In this document: one piece after another, positions 34,573 to 44,983 of the stretch
How the letters are laid out: every line of letters starts with the position of its first letter
Position numbering within the stretch: the first letter of the stretch is position 1
Assembly: GCA_024509875.1 (NCBI GenBank)
Contig: JAMPIV010018977.1
Span: 248,001 to 312,000, forward strand
Direction of reading: 5' to 3'
Source of the DNA: Oreohelix idahoensis
Taxonomy: Eukaryota; Mollusca; Gastropoda; Stylommatophora; Oreohelicidae
Length of the DNA stretch: 64,000 bases
The notes under the pieces: generated by a model
Seen by the model: the letters and a program-made list of their open reading frames with translations, nothing else
Told to the model about the DNA's origin: nothing
Database searches by the model: none
Made by a program: the position numbers and the translations under genes

Positions 34573-34748
34573 TTATTAAAAGACTTGTTCCCATTGAGGT
34601 TGGTACAAGGTATTTGTTATTTCAGGTACTGATCAGATTATCAGACATAATGTCTAGTTTGTATTTTTGGGTCGAAAAGGAATACTTTTGTATGACTACT
34701 AAGGAAATAGAAGAATTCTTAGATTCCTACATTGAACAGGGAAAATCC
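34573..34748 (+). other. Junction segment of uncertain origin at element 2's 5' end
   Basis: On the plus strand it is open and encodes SLYFWVEKEYFCMTTKEIEE, which looks like the first helices of a Gag of this type although its orientation is opposite to element 2. It could be an inverted piece of element 2's own Gag start or of a relative. Evidence is limited to general resemblance. Confidence 0.4.
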
Positions 34749-35222
34749 ATTATGTATCATGACATTGGAAGCTATTGATGTACTACCCATTATTTATGAA
34801 TGTGTCATGACTTGGGATCTACTATGTATGCCTGCAAATTGATGTCTCAACATATACCCATGATTTACTCGTTATGTCCCAGTGTGTGCGTCTAAATAAA
34901 CTGTGTAAACAAAGATTCCAGCAGTCTGCATTGGTGCCTTGTAGACACAAGTGAATGAGTGCTTAGATTGGTCAGAACACGAACAGTACACCATTCGCGT
35001 TAATCACACTCTACACTTCTACTCCATATATACACCATCCTGCGTCGGCTGAATTGACCAAGTTTAGGGCCTGCTTCCCCTGGAGCCTTAGAGGGAAACT
35101 ACTGCTTACAGTTGCCTTTGCCTTCCCTAACTCAGGACTAGGGTGAGTTACCCATTTACAGCTGGGTAGACTGGAGCATGCCTGATCTCAACAACTCTGT
35201 ACACTACAATGGACATATACAG
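34749..35222 (+). repeat. Inverted partial LTR of element 2
   Basis: About 474 bp is the near-perfect reverse complement of 28151-28626 in the left LTR, ending ...ggacatatacag. It joins at 35223 to the directly oriented terminal LTR block. The LTR part equivalent to 28627-29410 is missing, as are the PBS and leader. Confidence 0.93.
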
Positions 35223-35223
35223 T

Positions 35224-35465
35224 ATAAGCAAATTAATCTATTTTCTGGCCCTAACAAATAAGTACGGACATGAGTGCCATATCCATGCGCCGAATTAATA
35301 TCAAGAACGATTACTCCTATAATCAAAAGTGTAAATCAATCATGGATTATCTAGCTTTACCATAGACAGCATTTTCATACACAAATGAATGAATGTTTAT
35401 ATCTTTTCCATATTAAATAGCCATATCGATTTTTGTAATATGTGCGTCAAAATATGCACGCAACA
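35224..35465 (-). repeat. Terminal block of element 2 right (5') LTR
   Basis: 243 bp in the same orientation as 29411-29653 with only a couple of differences (for example 35345 g/a). It ends cgcaaca before the gtgtg TSD. Confidence 0.93.
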
Positions 35466-35547
35466 GTGTGTCTTCCATTTCTTTCAGCAGTTGTTGATAG
35501 AATTCACCCTTGACCTCTTCATCGCTGTCATTCGAATGACAGCGAAC
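35466..35547 (-). pseudogene. LINE L-b endonuclease, upstream segment
   Basis: On the minus strand, after the gtgtg TSD, the frame encodes NDSDEEVKGEFYQQLLKEME, typical of the LINE endonuclease segment just before the GDLN motif. It reads straight into TPRYDLIIVMGDLN at 25387 when element 2 is removed. L-b is 5'-truncated at 35547 and the next 11 bp are its TSD. Confidence 0.87.
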
Positions 35548-35815
35548 GAAGTAGCATTAGTTGTAGTAACAGTGGTGGTAGTTGCAGTAATAGTTGGTGG
35601 TGGTAGCAGTAATAGTAGTAGTAGTAGTAGTAGTGGTAGTAAGAGTGGTGGTAGTAGTAGTAATAGTAGTAGCAATAGTAGTTCTAATAGTAATAGTCGT
35701 AGCAATAGTAGTAGTGGTAGTAAGAGTGGGGGTGGTAGCAGTAGCTGTAGTGGTAGTAATAGTGATGGTGATAGTACTAGTAATATTGATGGTGATAGTA
35801 CTAGTAATAGTGATG
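35548..35815. repeat. Degenerate trinucleotide tract, right part
   Basis: It starts with the L-b TSD gaagtagcatt and continues as RGT-type triplets. Its first 90 bp are nearly identical to 21980-22070 within the left part. It is the other half of the tract split by L-b. The following 35816-35976 has no assigned feature. Confidence 0.9.
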
Positions 35816-35990
35816 ATATAATTTTATCTATCTGCTTCTTGATCTTCCCCGTGCTCAGAAATCAGATCTTCTTCTACAACAGACGTATAGTGGTACTTTA
35901 CCGCTCTCCATTCGCATGAGATGGTCAAACCACATAATTTTCCCTAGTGACAGTGGCTTCTGTATTAATCTATTTTGCATTATGAGAACG

Positions 35991-37067
35991 CAAACTTTGG
36001 GACTGTTTGGCAAGGAAGAATATTCCAGCACCTCTGATTCATGCTATACAGAGCTTCTACAAGTCTTGCAGAAATTATGTGAGGACAGCAAACCATAAGT
36101 CAGAAGAGTTCAGAACCACCACTGGTGTAAGACAAGGTGATATCCTATCACCTTACCTCTTCATACTCCTTATGGACGATGTCATCAAGGCATGTAAGGA
36201 GAGAACAAGAAAGTATTCAGTGGGGTACTGGAAGATGAGACAGGTCTATATTTCGGAGTTGGCATTTGCTGATGATGTTGCCCTGATTGCTAAATCAGAG
36301 GCACATCTCCAATCCAACCTGCAAGTCTGGAAGGAAGAGCTGGAAAAGAGAGGGATGGTCATAAGCAGCTCTAAAACAAAATCCATGGTGATATCACGAG
36401 AAGAAAGAAAACATCAGATTAAGTTGGGAGAACAGGTCCTGGAGCAGGTCGACCACTTTAAATATCTCGGAGCTATTATAGACCGAAAGGGAGGCATCAA
36501 AGAAGAGTTGGCCACTCGAAAAGCAGCGGCTGGGAGACTTTTTCAGGCCATAAATCGTGGATTCCTCAGCAAGAAAGAGGTTGGTAAGAAAACGAAGATG
36601 GCTGTATACCGCTCCACCTATGTCCCAGTCTTGACATATGGATGCGAGTCGTGGGCAATGACTACAACCCACAAAAGCCAGATCCAAACCTCAGAAATGA
36701 GGTATATGAGGAAAGTGGTTGAAGTAACAAGAAGAGACATGGACCGCAACCAGACGATCCGTCAAGGCCTAAAATCCCATCCGCTGCAGACCCAAATAGA
36801 ACAGTCCCAACTAAGATGGTTTGGCCATGTCTGCAGAATGGGAGAAGATCGGCTACCACGACAAGCATGGGAAACAAAGAGCCAGGAATCCAGACCTCCA
36901 GGACGACCCAGAGTCCGCTGGGAGGACAACATTAGACAATCTTTGAAGGACCGAGGACTAGAATGGAACCAGGCCAGGAAGAAGACAGCTGATAGAATGG
37001 TCTGGCGCTCTCTCTTCCAAACCTCTACACCTCACGGTAGAAGGGGAACGACTAAGTAAGTAAGTAA
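35991..37067 (+). mobile_element. LINE L-a, 5'-truncated copy (RT palm to tail)
   Basis: It is bounded by the 14-bp duplication gcattatgagaacg at 35977-35990 and 37068-37081. The 3' end is a (TAAG)n tail. The copy begins inside RT and is colinear with 57480-58562 of the longer L-a. L-a has an APE-like endonuclease elsewhere and is RTE-like by its post-RT region and short-tandem tail. Confidence 0.93.
36007..37059 (+). pseudogene. L-a RT (palm, thumb) and C-terminal domain
   Basis: 350 codons are open. TTGVRQGDILSPYLFILLMD is motif B and ELAFADDVALIAKS carries an intact FADD box. The thumb region has HFKYLGAIID. The C-terminal domain has VLTYGCESWAM, LRWFGHVCRMGEDRLPRQ and PPGRPRVRWEDN, ending before the tail. 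Motifs 0 to A and the endonuclease are absent, so it cannot be active although the remaining frame is clean. Confidence 0.9.
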
Positions 37068-37137
37068 GCATTATGAGAACGTCAGCCTCACGTACAGCCG
37101 CACATTAGTCAAATTTTACGACAATGTCTTCGAAAGT

Positions 37138-37360
37138 TGTTAGCCCAGAGGTTTTCAAACTGTGCGTCGCGGCTCCCAGGGGCGTCGCGGCCCTCGGCTA
37201 AGGGCGTCGCGGTGGCTTGAGAAAAGTGTTGGGCTCGATATTATGAGGCAAGGTCCATCAATAAATATAGATCTTCTTAGTATAGAGAGGAGCCGCGGTG
37301 ATTTATGCACAGGTCAAAGGAGCCGCGGACCAAAAAATTTTGAAAACCTCTGAGTTAGCC
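37138..37360. mobile_element. hAT-type MITE with TSD
   Basis: 37146-37352 starts cagaggttttcaaactgtg and ends in the inverted ttttgaaaacctctg. The start resembles the ends of Charlie-type hAT transposons, including the gtcgcgg that follows. The flanks tgttagcc (37138-37145) and agttagcc (37353-37360) match at 7 of 8 bases, the TSD length of hAT elements. At 207 bp it has no coding capacity. The following 37361-37529 shows no feature. Confidence 0.85.
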
Positions 37361-37529
37361 TATTCATTCTGTGCCCCATTAGAGATCCACTAGAACTATA
37401 CGAGTGTCGTACTGCAGTAATGCGTGCTTTATTGTCATTTTTTACAATTTTTATTATAAACAAGGTAAATAGTTTACGGCAATGATCGTCTGAGGTTGTT
37501 CAAACATTCTGTGTATTTCATCACCGTGT

Positions 37530-37755
37530 TTCTTTTCGCTCCATAGGGAGCACAGAACCCACCCCTGCAGAATGGCAAAGACAGCACGTGCTTTTACGGC
37601 TGAGTAATTGGTTTTATATGATGACCAGGCCCACGCACGACCTCATATTAGTCGACTTGTACGACATGGCTGGGGGATGGGGAGGGGGGGGGGGGGGGGG
37701 GGGGAGTCCTTTTCTTTCTTTGTCTCAAAAGAGATCTACGGGAACTACACGTGAC
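37530..37755 (-). repeat. SINE-like dispersed repeat, copy 3 (inverted)
   Basis: On the minus strand it matches the end of other copies (gctccctatggagcgaaaag) and, near 37745, their start (gtgtagttcccg). It contains a poly-G run at 37683-37704. Confidence 0.6.
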
Positions 37756-37764
37756 TCTGTGTGT

Positions 37765-39265
37765 TTGGCTTGTGATAAATGTGGCCTGTGATGAATTTAG
37801 CGTGTGATAAATTTGGCCTGTGATGAAATTAGCATGTGATAAATTTGGCATGTGATGAATGTAGCGTTTGGGCAATTTGGCCAGTGATGAATGTAGCGTG
37901 TGATAAATTTGGCCTGTGATGAATTTATCGTGTGGTAAATTTGGCCTGTGATGAATGAAGCGTGCGAAATATTTGACCTGTGATGAATGTAGAGTGTGAT
38001 AAATTTGTCCTGTGATGAATTTAGCATGTGATAAATTTGGCCAGTGATGAATTTATCGTGTGATAAATTTGGCATGTAATGAATTTAGCGAATGATAAAT
38101 GTGGCCAGTTAGGAATGTAGCGTGTGATAAATTTGGCCTGTCATGAATTTAGCGAATGATAAATTTGGCCAGTGATGAATGTAGCGTGTGATATATGTGG
38201 CCAGTGATGAATTTAGCTTGTGATAAATTTGGCCATCGAAGAATGTAGCGTGTGATAAAGTTGACCTCTGATGAATTTAGCGTATGATAAATTTGGCCAG
38301 CGATGATTGTAGCGTTGCGATAAATTTGGCCATTGATGAATTTAGCGTTTGATAAATTTGACCAATGAGGAATATAGCGTGTGATAAATTATGCCTGTGA
38401 TGAATTTAGCGATTGATAAATTTGGCCTGTGATGAATTTAGTGTGTGATAAATTTGGCAATTGATGTATTTAGTGTGTGATAAATTTTGCAGGTGATGAA
38501 TGTAGCGTGTGATAAAATTGGTCTGTGACGAATTTAGCGTGTGATAAATCTAACCTGTGATTAATTTAGCGAGTGATAAATTTGACCTGTAATGAATTTA
38601 GCGTGTGATAAATTTAACCTGTGATGAATTTAGCGTGTGATAAATTTGGCCAGTGATGAATGTAACGTGTGATAAATTTTGCCTGTGATGATTTTAGCGT
38701 GTGATAAATTTGGCCTGTGATGAATTTAGCGTTTCATAAATTTAGCCTGTGATGAATTTAGCGTGTGATAAATTTGGCCAGTGATGAATGTACAGTGTGA
38801 TAAATTTGGCCTGTAATGAATTTAGCGAGTTATAAATTTGGCCTGTCGTGAATTTAGTGAGTGGTAAATGTGGCCAGTGATGAATGTAGCGTGTGATAAA
38901 TGTGGCCTGTGATGAATGTAGCGTTTGATAAATTTGGCCATTGATGAATTTAGTGTGTGATAAATTTGGCCAATGAGGAATGTAGCGTGTGATAAATTAG
39001 GCCTGTGATGAATTTAGCGTTTGATAAATTTGACCTGTGATGAATTTAGTGTGTGATAAATTTGGCCAGTGATGAATTTAGCGTGTGATACATTTTGCCG
39101 GTGATGAATGTAGCGTGTGATAAATTTGACCTGTGATGAATTTAGCGTGTGATAAATTTAACCTGTGATGAATTTAGCAAGTTATAATTTTGGCTGGTGA
39201 TGAATTTAGCGTGTGATAAATTTGGCCGGTGATGAATTTAGACAGTGATAAATTTGCTGTTGATA
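37765..39265. repeat. Satellite: 32-bp unit (dimer of 16 bp), about 47 copies
   Basis: The unit alternates gtgtgataaatttggc and ctgtgatgaatttagc. The two halves are themselves related, so the array is a 16-bp repeat with a dimeric higher order. Copies vary by substitutions; period is well kept over 1.5 kb. The minus-strand open frames across it are periodic artefacts. Confidence 0.93.
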
Positions 39266-39499
39266 AATCATTAATTCATCAGTAGCATTGGCGTTGTTCA
39301 GACCGCATTTATGAAGCTTGGCAAAAATGAAAACACATAAAACAGAAAGCCTCAGACGCGTGCATACGCACGTATATTTGTAAACGTATATGTTACCGCG
39401 TATGTGAAGTCATCAAACCATACGTTGGCTTCAGATGTGTTATATAGTAATAATTTTAAGGGGACTTCTCTCAGAGTTAAATAATAATTGTCTATTACT

Positions 39500-39905
39500 A
39501 CAGGGTGTTTCAAAATTATGTATACATACTTCGAATGCATATAACTCACACTTAACGTACATAAAATTTTGATATTTTGCAAGAATATAGCGGAATAATG
39601 CTAGATATAAATGAATAATGCCATTAGATTATTACTCGTGAAGCTTCTTTTATAGAAGGTTGTGCTCATCTCAAAACGCACACAGTGAGGGGCCTGAGAC
39701 ATCAAATTAAAACTGCATGTTTCACTATTCATTTAGTATCAATACAGAATGGCAGTAAGTTGTTCTTCCTTGTGAACAATGCATTGTTTCAGGTCGTCGT
39801 TACTTTGAACATTTGTGACTTTAAATCTGAAAGTGCCATAATTCTGTCTCAAATGATAATTGAGTTATCAGCATTCAAAGTGTGTATAATTTTGAAACAC
39901 CCTAT
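39500..39905. mobile_element. MITE-like element with about 25-bp inverted ends
   Basis: The left end (from 39501) cagggtgtttcaaaattatg is mirrored at 39886-39905 by ataattttgaaacaccct. The interior of about 360 bp is non-coding. A TA may be duplicated at the ends but the right one is altered. Family not identified. Confidence 0.6.
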
Positions 39906-40895
39906 ACATCTGTCGTGTGTATACATAATTTTGAAACACCGTGTATATCTGTCGTGTGTATACATAATTTTGAAACACCCTATACATCTGTCGTGTGTAT
40001 ACATAATTTTGAAACACCCTGTACATCTGTCGTGTGTATACAGAATTTTGAAACACCCTGTACATCTGTCGAGTGTATACATAATTTTGAAACACCCTGT
40101 ACATCTGTCGTGCGTATACATAATTTTGAAACACCCTGTACATCTGTCGTGCGTATACATAATTTTGAAACACCCTGTACATCTGTCGTGTGTATACATA
40201 ATTTTGAAACACCCTGTACATCTGTCGTGTGTATACATAATTTTGAAACACTCTGTATATCTGTCGTGCGTATACATAATTTTGAAACACCCTGTACATC
40301 TGTCGTGCGTATACATAATTTTGAAACACCCTGTATATATGTCGTGTGTATACATAATTTTGAAACACTCTGTATATCTGTCGTGTGTATACATAATTTT
40401 GAAACACCCTGTACATCTGTCGTGTGTATACATAATTTTGAAACACCCTGTACATCTGTCGTGTGTATACATAATTTTGAAACACCCTGTACATCTGTCG
40501 TGTGTATACATAATTTTGAAACACCCTGTACATCTGTCGTGTGTATTCATAATTTTGAAACACCTTGTACATCTGTCGTGTGTATACATAATTTTGAAAC
40601 ACCCTGTATATCTGTCGTGTGTATACATAATTTTGAAACACCCTGTATATCTGTCGTGTGTATACATAATTTTGAAACACTCTGTATATCTGTCGTGTGT
40701 ATACATAATTTTGAAACACCCTGTACATCTGTCGTGTGTATACATAATTTTGAAACACCCTGTACATCTGTCGTGAGTATTCATAATTTTGAAACACCCT
40801 GTACATCTGTCGTGTGTATACATAATTTTGAAACACCCTGTACATCTGTCGTGTGTATTCATAATTTTGAAACACCTTGTACATCTGTCGTGTTT
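39886..40895. repeat. Minisatellite of 39-bp units, about 26 copies, containing the MITE end
   Basis: Each unit consists of the inverted-repeat end ataattttgaaacaccctg plus about 19 bp containing acatctgtcgtgtgtat. The 39-bp period is a multiple of three and lacks stops in four of six frames. This gives 340-360-codon open frames of 13-residue repeats on both strands, which I regard as non-coding. Confidence 0.93.
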
Positions 40896-40964
40896 ACTCC
40901 CGGCGGTATCTGAAGAGACAAATAAAGAATAAACCAACTATACTCTCAGGCATCTTGTTCAAGG

Positions 40965-41130
40965 CGACAAATATGAGATCGTGTATGGGGGAGCCGGCAA
41001 CCTCATCATGTAGAACGAACTGCCACAGAAACTACAGTTGCAGGAGCATGTGACTGCTTGATGCAGGCATCCTGAAAGGGGGGCAGCTACAGTCGTGGCT
41101 CCTTGCTTCATAAGGAATGCAAAAGAAAAT
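40965..41130 (+). repeat. SINE-like dispersed repeat, copy 4
   Basis: It carries the family landmarks caacctcatcatgtagaac, acagaaactacagttgcagg, tgatgcaggcatcctg and a final gcttcataagga block, in the order seen at 42240-42490 and 62990-63195. Confidence 0.65.
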
Positions 41131-41174
41131 AAAAGGAGGAAGGGGATATATACAGCAGAGATGACCCAATCCAC

Positions 41175-41495
41175 CACCTAAACAGACACCAACAGACGAC
41201 AATTTTCCGCCTGAGAACTGGACACTGCAGATTACTTGGACATCTCTATCGCCTCAAGATATCCCACACGAATGAATGCCCTTGTGGAACTGATATCCAG
41301 ACTCCAGAACATATTCTCCAGAACTGTCCAACCCATGATAAATTGCGACGTGCGACCTGGCCAAAGGGTGATGAGCTCCAACAGAAGCTATGGGGCTGCC
41401 GCGCCGACCTGGAAAAGACTGTGGACTTCGTCCTGGCGACAGGCCTGCAGATTTAGCATGACTACAAACCGAACGCAGAAGAAGAAGAAGAACGA
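41175..41495 (+). mobile_element. LINE 3' end encoding a C-terminal Cys/His motif
   Basis: The plus-strand frame from about 41180 encodes FRLRTGHCRLLGHLYR followed by a CPCG...HILQNCP zinc-binding motif. This is the segment after RNase H in Jockey/I-type LINEs. It ends at a stop near 41457 and has a short (GAA)n-type tail near 41478. It is heavily truncated. The family may be the same as, or close to, the LINE at 60640-61920. Confidence 0.72.
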
Positions 41496-41639
41496 CACCA
41501 ATATCCACGAATAAAGTGAATTTTAGTAGGTTAGCCTGCAGTTTTTAAACGGGAATGTTGTGATAGTACCTTTAAACCTGGAGACACCGTACGTTTAACT
41601 GCCAGAAGGGAAGGGCTTGTCCGCAATATACCTAGATTA

Positions 41640-41870
41640 GAAATTCGAGTGGTTAGAGCGCTGGTCTCTCGCGGAAAAGGTGCCGGGTTAGACTCACAGT
41701 ACCGACACGCCCCAGTCTACCCAGCCGTAAATGGCTACCTGACTTTGAGTTAGGGAAGGAAAAGGAAGGGAACTGATCACCCCACCTCTCGATGCTGAAC
41801 CTAGTATGGTGAAGTCTCTAACGCTTCACTCCCCTACGGCAGTATCTGCTATGGGACTACCTTTTTATTT
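41640..41870 (+). mobile_element. tRNA-derived SINE, copy A
   Basis: The head contains gtggttagagcgctggtctc (A-box-like) and gccgggttagactc (B-box-like). The body has cccagccgtaaatggctacc and ttgagttagggaagg, and the end has gtgaagtctctaacgcttca then tgggactaccttttta. Copies B and 2344-2570 share this order. Confidence 0.78.
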
Positions 41871-41954
41871 CCCCTAAGCCACCTAGAGATCTAACAAATG
41901 ATTTCCTGTGAACTAACGGCAGATCAAGATCGATCGATTGCCGACTTCTGCTCT

Positions 41955-42225
41955 TGAGCGTCCGATTAGAAGAGTGTTTAGAGCGCTTGCCTCTCGCGGA
42001 AACGTTACGGGGTTCAGGGATTTAAACCTGGTGGCGTGACGCTTAAAGTCTAGATAGCTGTAAATGGTAACCTGGCTCTGCTCTTCAGTTCGGGAGGGCA
42101 CATGCAGCGAGGAAAGGAAATAGTCACTCTACCTCATAATACCTCTGGATATATTACAGTGAAGTCTCTAACACGTCCCGTCCCTACGGCATTGTCTGCA
42201 CTGGGACTACTTTAACCTAACATTT
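41955..42225 (+). mobile_element. tRNA-derived SINE, copy B
   Basis: It has a tRNA-like head (agtgtttagagcgcttgcctc) and a body with agctgtaaatggtaacctgg, ending gtgaagtctctaacacg and tgggactacttt. It lies about 90 bp after copy A. Confidence 0.75.
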
Positions 42226-42239
42226 ATACGTCATGCCAC

Positions 42240-42490
42240 GTGACGTTCCCGGGGGGGGGGGGGGTCTCTGATGGGACAAAGTACGAATAGGAGTACTGCT
42301 CCCAGAGGCATGTCGTACCAGGCAACTAATAGTGGGGTTGTGGATGGGGTTGGCAACATCATCATCTAAACCTCATTGCTACAGAAACCACAGCTGTAGG
42401 AGCATGAGAATGTGTGGTACCGGCTTCCTGTGAGGGGACTAACTGCAGTGGTGGCTCCAAGCTCCACAGGGAGCACAGTGAAAAAAGAAT
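42240..42490 (+). repeat. SINE-like dispersed repeat, copy 5, with poly-G
   Basis: It begins with gttcccg and a run of about 14 G (42250-42264), then tctctgatgggacaaag. It contains catcatctaaacc, acagaaaccacagctgtagg and a final agctccacagggagc. It is the most complete copy of this family in the window. Confidence 0.68.
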
Positions 42491-42665
42491 GAGTGACATT
42501 AAATAAAATGGCTTATGTTACAGCAACAAGCTCATCATTAGGGACAAACAAAAGAATACAGTAGAGAAGAGAAAAATGAATGAGTGACAACAAAGAAAAT
42601 GGCTTATGTTACAGCCACCAGCTCATCTTTAGGGACAAACAAAAGAATACAGTAGAGAAGAGGAA
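42488..42665. repeat. Tandem duplication of about 88 bp
   Basis: Two adjacent near-identical blocks start atgagtgaca and contain aaaatggcttatgttacagc and agggacaaacaaaagaatac. Confidence 0.88.
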
Positions 42666-44318
42666 AATCAAAACTGATCTAAATGCATATTTTATTTTTT
42701 AAATGGTACAAACCCCAAATTAAAATCGCCGTTGTCACTCTTGTAAAGCCCACTGAGAAATGCCGTGGGCACACGAAGGAAAGCTAGAAATGACATTAAA
42801 AAGAACGACCAGCTAGTGGAGAAAAGAAACACGCAGCGATATTCTTCATGCACAGTAGCATGTTTCATTTCTTCATTTGCAATTTTCTCCCTTTTTTATT
42901 TATTTAAAGAATGACATAAAAACTTGCAGGAAACGCTTTATTGCGAGTTCCCTTTATTGATACGATGCTATGTTTTTTAGATTGCGATAAACTCTTTAGA
43001 ATCTCTCAAGAATTCACCAAATAGAAAAACTTAACTGAAGGAAAGCTTTGAGGTAAATTTGCTATAACGACAACGGCGAAAAACGTGGATAGGAAGCATC
43101 AACAGATACTTGCGAAACCATCTGTAAAAGTATGCCATCATTGCAGGAAGAGCATTATTATTCGTGCCTAACTTTCCTGTCCTCTGTCATCCGCTAAAGA
43201 TCTTACCTTATCTTATTTATCCCTTTAATGTATGTACCATATACTCTTCTCCGCATGCTTTTCTATTTCTTTCTACCTTCCTTACGCTGGGAATTCTCGA
43301 AAAAAGACTGCCATGTTATGCAATGAACAGGTTCGCTCAACGTATGTTATTTTCAATGCCAACGTTTTCTTCTCATATCTTTTTCCATGACACTTGTCTG
43401 GTTCTTGTCATCTGTTCCGTATTGGTAATCTTGACATCGATGTAGGAAACGAAAGTGTGGAAGATTAGGATGCTAACGTATACTTGATCTGTCTGACCCG
43501 GTTATTATGCAGTACAGGGAATATAATTGATCGAAATTGTTTCAGAACCAGTGATTCTTAATGATGGCACCCCCCTTCTTGATCGCTTGATCTCCTGGGT
43601 CGTGAGAGATTGGATGTCTAGCCTTCTCGGATAATGGCGAAAAATAGGAGGTTCCATGAGCAAGTTGCGAACGTTGAAAATCCCTCGGCAGTTGGAAATC
43701 GTAAAGAGTAGACTCTTTCTGCCGCTGCCCTGGCAAAATTTAAAAAATTAGGAAACCTTTCCACCAGAAAAATATTTATAGAATGTGTGATTCCTGTATA
43801 TGCACATTGGGATACTCGCCGGAGTTCGTGCACTGTGCTGAGATCCTCCTTGTGCAATCTAATGGAGGAGATCGAAGCACTGATGGAGTTGTCCGTGTGC
43901 ATTGAAGATGGTCCTTAAGACCAAAACCAAAATGACCGGAAATACAGACACTATTGTAAAAAGCTGCGACACACTCGACGACTTAGACCTTACATGAAAT
44001 AAACTGTAAGAAAGCCAATCATAAAGAAAATAAAGAAAACAAGTCACACACCTAGGAAGAATAATTAAAACTGATGAGTACACGTTCTTGTGTTGACATA
44101 GGATCTCTTAATGCCGCAAAGAGCAAAGAACCGTTAAATTCCACTCAGCTAAAACGGACCTATGACATGCGACATAACCTGTCCGTAAACATCAGATTAA
44201 AGAAAAGGACAGTGCATATAGCATTCAGAATCTTGAATAAGTGATTAGTAGCAACTAAAAACACAAAAACAAATAACAACAATTTTCAGAAAGCGGAAGG
44301 ACGAATAAATATGTCACG
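42666..44318. other. No recognisable feature
   Basis: There is no long open frame with recognisable content on either strand and no obvious repeat. Confidence 0.5.
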
Positions 44319-44327
44319 TAAGGAAAT

Positions 44328-44983
44328 ATACAAAATAACTAAAATCATCAGCGGAAAACGAGGCGCAAACAATATTACATTAGTAAGAGATGGGCACGGA
44401 GGTCTCGTCGCGTCAGCGGGGGGACGGGAAACGGGGTGGGCAGAGCATTTCAGAGAGGCTCCGAGCGGGGGGCCACCGGTGACGCAATTGAATGTTCCTG
44501 AGGCTGAGAATGATCTGGATATTAATACAGACATTCCGCGAGAAGAAGGGGGGAGGGCGAGGTCATCACAGCGGTCAAGGGGTTAGAGAATGGAGGGGCT
44601 CCTGGCCGTGATAACTTAAGTGCAGAGCTGTTTGGGACGGGCCCTGAGCTATTGGAACCACTGTTTGCACGGGTCTGGAGGGCAGGAGCGGCACCAACGG
44701 AGTGGAACAGGGGAGTAGTTGTCAAGTTGCCCAAGGGGGGAGATCTTGCGTACTGCAATAGTTGGAGAGGAATAACTCTTCTCTCAGTTCCCAGCAAAAT
44801 ACTGGGCAGGATAATTATACAGAAAATTTCAAGAGCAGTAGACCACAAACTGAGGAAAGAACAAGCAGGATTTAGAAGGAACAGAAGATATGTGGATCAT
44901 ATATTTACCCTCGGGAACATTAAAGAGCGGTGCTCGGAATGGCGGGGACAGCTGTACATTAATTTCGTTGATTTTGAAAAGGC
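44328..44983 (+). pseudogene. L-b copy 2: linker and RT fingers, hypermutated
   Basis: It starts with YKITKIISGKRGANNITLVR, nearly the same as the other copy. Within 100 bp, Lys/Asn/Asp/Ile codons turn into Gly/Arg/Ser/Val, and NGKAPGHDNL of the other copy appears as NGGAPGRDNL. RT motifs 1-2 (WRGITLLSVPSKILGRII) persist with few changes. A frame change near 44570 and a large-scale loss of Lys make the product non-functional. It ends in the FVDFEKA motif, where the L-a fragment inserted. Confidence 0.88.

Larger units (their letters stand above)
25393..35465 (-). mobile_element. Element 2: Gmr1-like Ty3/gypsy LTR retrotransposon with full integrase (disrupted)
   Basis: It inserted into L-b with a 5-bp TSD. 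The left LTR (25393-25409 plus 28049-29652, about 1.62 kb) was later split by LINE L-c. The interior encodes Gag-PR, integrase, GPY/F, RT and RNase H in that order on the minus strand. The right LTR is rearranged: it retains the 243-bp terminal block (35224-35465) but the rest is an inverted LTR piece. Coding breaks are an in-frame TGA at 31814, an extra A in a 9-A run at 31191-31199, and a frame change near 33034-33097. Confidence 0.88.

Noticed and set aside
37765..40895. CRISPR array (regular direct repeats).
   Set aside because: Units are directly tandem without unique spacers, there are no cas genes, and the context is a eukaryotic transposon-rich genome.
39685..40937. Four overlapping open frames of 340-363 codons made of 13-residue repeats on both strands, resembling a repeat protein.
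   Set aside because: They exist in four frames at once because the 39-bp repeat unit is divisible by three and has no stops. The DNA-level repeat and its MITE origin explain them.
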